Source of the DNA: an uncultured Alphaproteobacteria bacterium
GTDB taxonomy: Bacteria > Pseudomonadota > Alphaproteobacteria > UBA2966
NCBI GenBank assembly: GCA_958295725.1
Contig: OY282368.1
Location: 372,001 to 436,000, forward strand
Length of the DNA: 64,000 bases
Reading direction: 5' to 3'
Shown here: in pieces, positions 59,452-64,000 of the stretch
Layout: each line of letters begins with the position of its first letter
Numbering within the stretch: position 1 is the stretch's first letter
The notes under the pieces: model-generated
What the model saw: the letters and a program-made list of their open reading frames with translations, nothing else
What the model was told of the DNA's origin: nothing
Databases searched by the model: none
Translations under genes and position numbers: made by a program

Positions 59452-60746
59452 TGCTCGGCGACAAGGACCGTATCTTCACCAACCTCTACGGCCTGGAGGA
59501 TTGGAGGCTCCCCGGCGCCCGGGCGAGGGGCGATTGGGACGGCACCAGGGCGCTCCTCGACAAGGGACGGGACGGGATCATCCGGGAGATCAAGGATTCC
59601 GGCCTTCGGGGCCGGGGAGGTGCCGGCTTCCCGGCGGGCTTGAAGTGGTCCTTCATGCCCCGGGAGTCCGACGGGCGTCCCGCCTATCTCGTGGTCAACG
59701 CCGATGAAGGCGAGCCCGGAACGTGCAAGGACCGGGACATCCTGCGCCACGACCCGCACAAGCTCGTGGAGGGATGTCTGGTCGCGGGGTTCGCGATGGG
59801 CGCCTGTGCGGCCTACATCTACACGCGGGGGGAGTTCCATCGCGAAATCCGGCACTTGCAGGCGGCCATCGACGAGGCATATGAGGCGGGGCTGATCGGC
59901 CGGAACGCCTGCGCTTCGGGATACGACTTCGACGTCCATGTCCACCGCGGCGCCGGCGCTTACATCTGTGGCGAGGAGATGGCCCTCATCGAGAGCCTCG
60001 AGGGCAAGAAGGGGCAGCCGCGGCTGAAGCCTCCCTTCCCGGCGGCGGTCGGCGTATGGGGGTGCCCGACGACCGTCAACAACGTCGAGACGATCGCCGT
60101 CGCGCCCGAGATCCTGCGGCGCGGATCCTCCTGGTTCGCGGGACTCGGACGTCCCAACAACACCGGAACCAAGATCTTCTGCATCTCCGGGCACGTCAAC
60201 GAACCCTGCAATGTCGAGGAAGAGATGGGTATTCCCATGCGCGAGCTCATCGAGAAACACGCCGGCGGCGTGCGCGGGGGATGGGACAATCTGCTCGCCG
60301 TGATTCCCGGCGGCGCGTCGGTGCCGGTGATTCCCAGATCGGTCTGCGATACGGTGCTGATGGATTTCGACTCGCTGAAGGACGTCAAGTCGGGCCTCGG
60401 AACCGCCGCGGTCATCGTCATGGACAAGTCCACGGATATCGTCAGGGCGATCGCCCGGTTGTCCAGGTTCTACATGCACGAGAGCTGCGGACAGTGCACG
60501 CCCTGTCGGGAAGGCACCGGCTGGATGTCCCGGGTGATGGATCGCCTGGTCGAGGGCCGGGCCGAGATCGCCGAGATCGATCTTCTCGAGGAAGTCACGT
60601 ATCAGGTCGAGGGTCATACGATCTGCGCGCTGGGGGACGCGGCGGCGTGGCCTGTCCAGGGATTGATCCGCCATTTCCGGCCGGAGCTGGAGCGGCGCGT
60701 CGTCGAGAACACGTTGTCCGACGACGGCGCTCCGGCGGCGGCGTAG
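59451..60746 (+). CDS. nuoF: NADH-quinone oxidoreductase subunit F
   Basis: The 431-residue NADH-binding subunit contains FMN and the N3 [4Fe-4S] cluster. The FMN/NADH loops [16 protein letters not shown] (about 51-66) and [15 protein letters not shown] are followed by [16 protein letters not shown]. The cluster ligands are in [12 protein letters not shown] and HTICALGD. It receives electrons from NADH and passes them to NuoE and NuoG. The short gap to nuoG holds GGGAGCC, a possible ribosome-binding site. Confidence 0.96.
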   Translation: MLGDKDRIFTNLYGLEDWRLPGARARGDWDGTRALLDKGRDGIIREIKDSGLRGRGGAGFPAGLKWSFMPRESDGRPAYLVVNADEGEPGTCKDRDILRHDPHKLVEGCLVAGFAMGACAAYIYTRGEFHREIRHLQAAIDEAYEAGLIGRNACASGYDFDVHVHRGAGAYICGEEMALIESLEGKKGQPRLKPPFPAAVGVWGCPTTVNNVETIAVAPEILRRGSSWFAGLGRPNNTGTKIFCISGHVNEPCNVEEEMGIPMRELIEKHAGGVRGGWDNLLAVIPGGASVPVIPRSVCDTVLMDFDSLKDVKSGLGTAAVIVMDKSTDIVRAIARLSRFYMHESCGQCTPCREGTGWMSRVMDRLVEGRAEIAEIDLLEEVTYQVEGHTICALGDAAAWPVQGLIRHFRPELERRVVENTLSDDGAPAAA

Positions 60747-60760
60747 GTCGGGAGCCCGGT

Positions 60761-62845
60761 ATGCCGACAGTCACCATCGACGGTCTGGAGGTCGAGGTCG
60801 AGGCGGGCGCGACCGTCCTTCAGGCCTGCGAACAGGCCGGCAAGGAGATCCCCCAGTTCTGCTATCATGATCGGCTGAACATCGCGGGAAACTGCCGGAT
60901 GTGTCTGGTGGAGATGGAGAATTCTCCCAAACCCATCGCTTCGTGCGCGATGCCGGTCGGCGACGGCATGGTCGTTCACACGAACACCCCCCAGGTCCGG
61001 AAGGCGCGCGAAGGGGTGATGGAGTTTCTGTTGATCAACCATCCGCTCGACTGTCCCATATGCGATCAGGGCGGGGAGTGCGATCTGCAGGACCAGGCCA
61101 TGGCCTACGGCATGGACCGTTCCCGGTATCGTGAGAACAAGCGGGCCGTGACGGACAAGGACCTCGGTCCCCTGGTCAAGACGGCGATGACGCGCTGCAT
61201 CCATTGCACGAGGTGCATCCGTTTCGCCACGGAGATCGCCGGCGTCGAGGAACTGGGCGCCTTCGGACGCGGCGAGCACATGGAGGTCGGCAATTACGTC
61301 GAACGGTCGCTGACCTCGGAGCTCTCGGGCAACATCGTCGATCTCTGCCCCGTCGGCGCGCTGACCTCGAAGCCGTATGCGTTCGCCGCCCGGTCGTGGG
61401 AATTGGACGCGACGGAGACGATCGACGTCCATGACGCCGTCGGCAGCAACGTCCGTGTCGATTCCCGCGGGCGGGCGGTCCTGCGCGTGCTGCCGCGCCT
61501 TCACGAAGACATCAACGAGGAATGGATCTCGGACAAGACCCGTTTCGCCAACGACGGCCTGCGGCGCCAGCGCCTGGACCGTCCTTATCTCCGGCGCGGC
61601 GGTCGTCTGGAGTCGACGACGTGGGCCGACGCCTTCGCCGCCATCGCCGATCGCCTGAAGACCACGGACGGGGACCATATCGCGGCCATCGTCGGCGACA
61701 TGGCCTGCGCCGAGTCCATGGTCGCCCTGAAGGATCTGATGACGGCCCTCGGGTCGCCCCACGTCGATTGCCGGCAGGACGGCGCGAAGCTGGAGACCGG
61801 GGTCCGGGCTTCCTATCTGTTCAACACGATGATCGCCGGCATCGAAGAGGCGGACGCGTGCCTTCTGATCGGGACGAACCCGCGCCGGGAAGCCGCGCTG
61901 GTCAACGCCCGACTGCGCAAGCGCTATCTCGCCGGCGGCTTCCGTGTTCTTTCCGTGGGTCCGGACCTCGACCTGACCTTCCCGGTGGCGCGTCTCGGCG
62001 GCGGACCGGAGGCGCTGGCGGCGTTGGCCGAGGGTTCCCTCCCGGCGAGCGCGGAGCTGGGCGACGCCGCGAGGCCCATGCTCGTCCTGGGGCAGGGCGC
62101 TCTCGCTCGACCCGACGGTTCCGCCGTGCTCGGCGCCGCGCGGCGCATCGCCGAGCGGTGCGGCATGGCGCGAGACGACTGGAACGGTTTCAACGTCCTG
62201 CATACGGCCGCCGCCCGGGTGGCGGGCCTCGACCTCGGCCTGGTCCCGGGAGAGGGGGGACGGGACGTGTCCGGCATCCTGGAAGGAGCCGGCGATGGTG
62301 ACATCGAGGCCGTGTTCTTGCTGGGCGCGGACGAGATCGACACGGATGGCCTGGGCGATGCCTTCGTCGTCTACCTCGGGCATCACGGAGATGCGGGCGC
62401 GAGCCGGGCCGACGTGGTTCTTCCGGGTGCCGCCTACGTCGAGAAGGACGCGACGTGGGTGAACACCGAAGGCCGCGCGCAGCTGGGTCAGCGGGCCGTG
62501 TTTCCGCCCGGCGATGCACGCGAGGACTGGGCCGTGATCCGGGCCCTGTCGGAGGCGGCCGGCCATGCGCTTCCCTACGACGATCTCGCCGCGGTCCGGG
62601 CGCGCCTGGCGGACGTGGCGCCATGGTTCGGAGCGCCGGACGAGATATGGCCCGCGACGTGGGGGACGTTCGGAGCGGATGGCGCGATGGACCCGCGTCC
62701 GTTCGCGAGTCCGGTCTCCGACTTCTACATGACCGACGCCATCTGCCGGGCGTCCGAGACGATGGCGGCCTGTAGCGCGCGGATTCTCGGTAACAACGAT
62801 GCGTGGGACGGCGCCGGTGCGCGGGACGACGGCGCCGATGGCTGA
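60761..62845 (+). CDS. nuoG: NADH-quinone oxidoreductase subunit G
   Basis: The 694-residue 75-kDa subunit has the N-terminal [2Fe-2S] domain (Cys34, Cys45, Cys48, Cys62). A His-Cys3 cluster region follows in [18 protein letters not shown] [4Fe-4S] site follows in [11 protein letters not shown], with its last Cys near [11 protein letters not shown] molybdopterin-type fold without cofactor makes up the rest. The fragment [20 protein letters not shown] equivalent ([19 protein letters not shown]) is typical. Its end overlaps nuoH by 8 nt. Confidence 0.95.
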   Translation: MPTVTIDGLEVEVEAGATVLQACEQAGKEIPQFCYHDRLNIAGNCRMCLVEMENSPKPIASCAMPVGDGMVVHTNTPQVRKAREGVMEFLLINHPLDCPICDQGGECDLQDQAMAYGMDRSRYRENKRAVTDKDLGPLVKTAMTRCIHCTRCIRFATEIAGVEELGAFGRGEHMEVGNYVERSLTSELSGNIVDLCPVGALTSKPYAFAARSWELDATETIDVHDAVGSNVRVDSRGRAVLRVLPRLHEDINEEWISDKTRFANDGLRRQRLDRPYLRRGGRLESTTWADAFAAIADRLKTTDGDHIAAIVGDMACAESMVALKDLMTALGSPHVDCRQDGAKLETGVRASYLFNTMIAGIEEADACLLIGTNPRREAALVNARLRKRYLAGGFRVLSVGPDLDLTFPVARLGGGPEALAALAEGSLPASAELGDAARPMLVLGQGALARPDGSAVLGAARRIAERCGMARDDWNGFNVLHTAAARVAGLDLGLVPGEGGRDVSGILEGAGDGDIEAVFLLGADEIDTDGLGDAFVVYLGHHGDAGASRADVVLPGAAYVEKDATWVNTEGRAQLGQRAVFPPGDAREDWAVIRALSEAAGHALPYDDLAAVRARLADVAPWFGAPDEIWPATWGTFGADGAMDPRPFASPVSDFYMTDAICRASETMAACSARILGNNDAWDGAGARDDGADG

Positions 62846-63848
62846 GTTCACGACGGCCTATGCGATCCCCCTGGCGATCATCGTCGGCCAGATTCTGGCC
62901 ATCGTCGCGCCGTTGCTCGTGGTCGTGGCCATGCTCACGTGGTTCGAGCGCAAGGTCATGGCCGCGATGCAGTTGCGCATGGGACCGAACGTCGTCGGAC
63001 CTTTCGGCCTGCTACAGCCGTTCGCCGACGGCCTGAAGCTGTTTCTCAAGGAAACGGTGGTCCCGACGGGCGCCAACAAGGTGGTGTTCGTCGCCGCGCC
63101 GATGCTGACGTTCGCGCTGAGCCTGATCGCCTGGGCCGTCGTCCCCTTCGGCGAGGGACTGGTGCTGTCGGACATCAACGTCGGCATCATGTACATCTTC
63201 GCGGTCTCGTCGCTCGGCGTGTACGGCATCGTGATGGCCGGGTGGGCATCGAATTCGCGGTACGCGTTTCTGGGCGCCCTGCGGTCGGCGGCCCAGATGG
63301 TGTCCTATGAGGTCTCGATGGGGTTCATCATCATCACGGTACTGCTGTGCGTGGGCTCGCTGAACATGAGCGCGATCGTCCGGGCGCAGGAGGACGGTCT
63401 CTGGTTCTTCATCCCGCTGTTCCCCATGTTCGTGCTCTTCTTCGTGTCGGCCCTGGCGGAGACGAACCGCCATCCGTTCGACCTGCCCGAGGCGGAGGCC
63501 GAGCTCGTCGCCGGCTATCAGGTGGAGTACGCGTCCATGACCTTCGCCCTCTTCTTCATCGGCGAGTACGCGAACATGGTCCTGATGAGCGCCCTGACGG
63601 CGATCCTCTTCCTCGGGGGCTGGCTGCCGCCGTTCGACGTGGCGCCGTTCACCTGGGTCCCGGGCCCGGTCTGGTTCGCGCTCAAGATAGCCCTGCTGTT
63701 GTTCGTCTTCGTGTGGGTTCGCGCGACGTTTCCCCGTTACCGCTATGACCAGCTGATGCGCCTCGGCTGGAAGGTGTTCCTGCCCCTTTCCCTGTTCTGG
63801 GTGGTCCTGACGGCCGGCGCGTTGGTGGCCTTCGACTGGCTGCCGTAA
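62838..63848 (+). CDS. nuoH: NADH-quinone oxidoreductase subunit H
   Basis: The 336-residue membrane subunit, with eight helices, connects the quinone cavity to the proton-pumping arm. [21 protein letters not shown], the KLFLKE segment, the [12 protein letters not shown] helix and the acidic [20 protein letters not shown] loop are all highly conserved. The ATG at 62838 is inside the nuoG end; the frame before it is only nuoG sequence shifted. Confidence 0.96.
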   Translation: MAEFTTAYAIPLAIIVGQILAIVAPLLVVVAMLTWFERKVMAAMQLRMGPNVVGPFGLLQPFADGLKLFLKETVVPTGANKVVFVAAPMLTFALSLIAWAVVPFGEGLVLSDINVGIMYIFAVSSLGVYGIVMAGWASNSRYAFLGALRSAAQMVSYEVSMGFIIITVLLCVGSLNMSAIVRAQEDGLWFFIPLFPMFVLFFVSALAETNRHPFDLPEAEAELVAGYQVEYASMTFALFFIGEYANMVLMSALTAILFLGGWLPPFDVAPFTWVPGPVWFALKIALLLFVFVWVRATFPRYRYDQLMRLGWKVFLPLSLFWVVLTAGALVAFDWLP

Positions 63849-63859
63849 GGGCGATCGAA

Positions 63860-64000
63860 ATGGTTTTCAGGAATCATGCCGCGCGCACCGCGCTGCTCTC
63901 CGAACTGTGTTTCGGGATGTATGTCACGTTCAAGGCGATGTTCAAGCGGCGGGCGACGCTCAACTATCCCCACGAGAAGGGGTACCTGAGCCCCAGGTTC
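63860..64000 (+). CDS. nuoI: NADH-quinone oxidoreductase subunit I, first 47 codons (runs off right edge)
   Basis: The ATG at 63860, with AAGGG ahead of it, opens a frame to the window end. MVFRNHAARTALLSELCFG is followed by MYVTFKAMFKRRATLNYPHE and KGYLSPRF. The NYPxEKGxLSPRF pattern is the characteristic start of NuoI, which carries two [4Fe-4S] clusters (outside the window). Its place right after nuoH agrees. Confidence 0.93.
   Translation, partial: MVFRNHAARTALLSELCFGMYVTFKAMFKRRATLNYPHEKGYLSPRF

Overview
The window is GC-rich bacterial chromosome, most likely from an uncultured or poorly sampled alphaproteobacterium of Rhodospirillales type. The inference rests on gene order: rodZ-ispG-hisS-prfA-prmC-DUF4167-clpB, tig-clpP-clpX-lon-hupB, and nuoABCDEFGHI with separate nuoC and nuoD. 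The DUF4167 protein is a largely alphaproteobacterial family. No rRNA, CRISPR array, transposase, integrase or plasmid replication gene was seen. There are three tRNA genes: Leu-UAG, Val-UAC and Asp-GUC.

Region 1 (1-22.4 kb) is an accessory, mostly catabolic stretch. The left edge cuts a leftward gene whose first 23 codons match the start of DUF262/GmrSD-type proteins. Then come a maleylacetoacetate isomerase-like GST, a truncated antitoxin abutting an alpha/beta-hydrolase tail, an MFS exporter, an SDR, a two-subunit Rieske ring-hydroxylating oxygenase, an orphan LivF-like ATPase, a racemase-fold protein without the usual cysteines, a Rap1a/Tai-like secreted protein and a divergent YchF-like ATPase. 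These are followed by a Baeyer-Villiger monooxygenase, a VanB-type reductase divergent from a second Rieske oxygenase, an alpha/beta hydrolase, three overlapping DHA2 exporters, a polysaccharide deacetylase-family protein and an aldo/keto reductase. Together they look like uptake, oxidation, ring or ester cleavage and export of small organic, possibly aromatic, compounds. The substrate cannot be read from the sequence. Two unrelated duplicated intergenic elements lie in this region.

Region 2 (22.5-31.1 kb) holds a three-domain ACP-FAAL-PlsC lipid enzyme, a gamma-glutamyltransferase-family protein, a ketopantoate reductase-family gene overlapping an oxalate-CoA ligase-like gene, and a luciferase-like monooxygenase.

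Region 3 (31.2-42.3 kb) is core: a LysM/M23 murein hydrolase with its own promoter, then the leftward block rodZ, ispG, hisS, prfA, prmC, DUF4167 and clpB, tightly packed through most of its middle. Region 4 (42.5-48.7 kb) has dadA, an amidase, a lower-GC PD-(D/E)xK nuclease-like gene that looks acquired, a methyltransferase and the NAD(P)HX repair enzyme.

Region 5 (48.9-64 kb) is core proteostasis and respiration: tRNA-Leu, tig, clpP, clpX, lon, hupB, two tRNAs, then the complex I operon, cut inside nuoI by the right edge. No stand-alone transcriptional regulator was found in the window.
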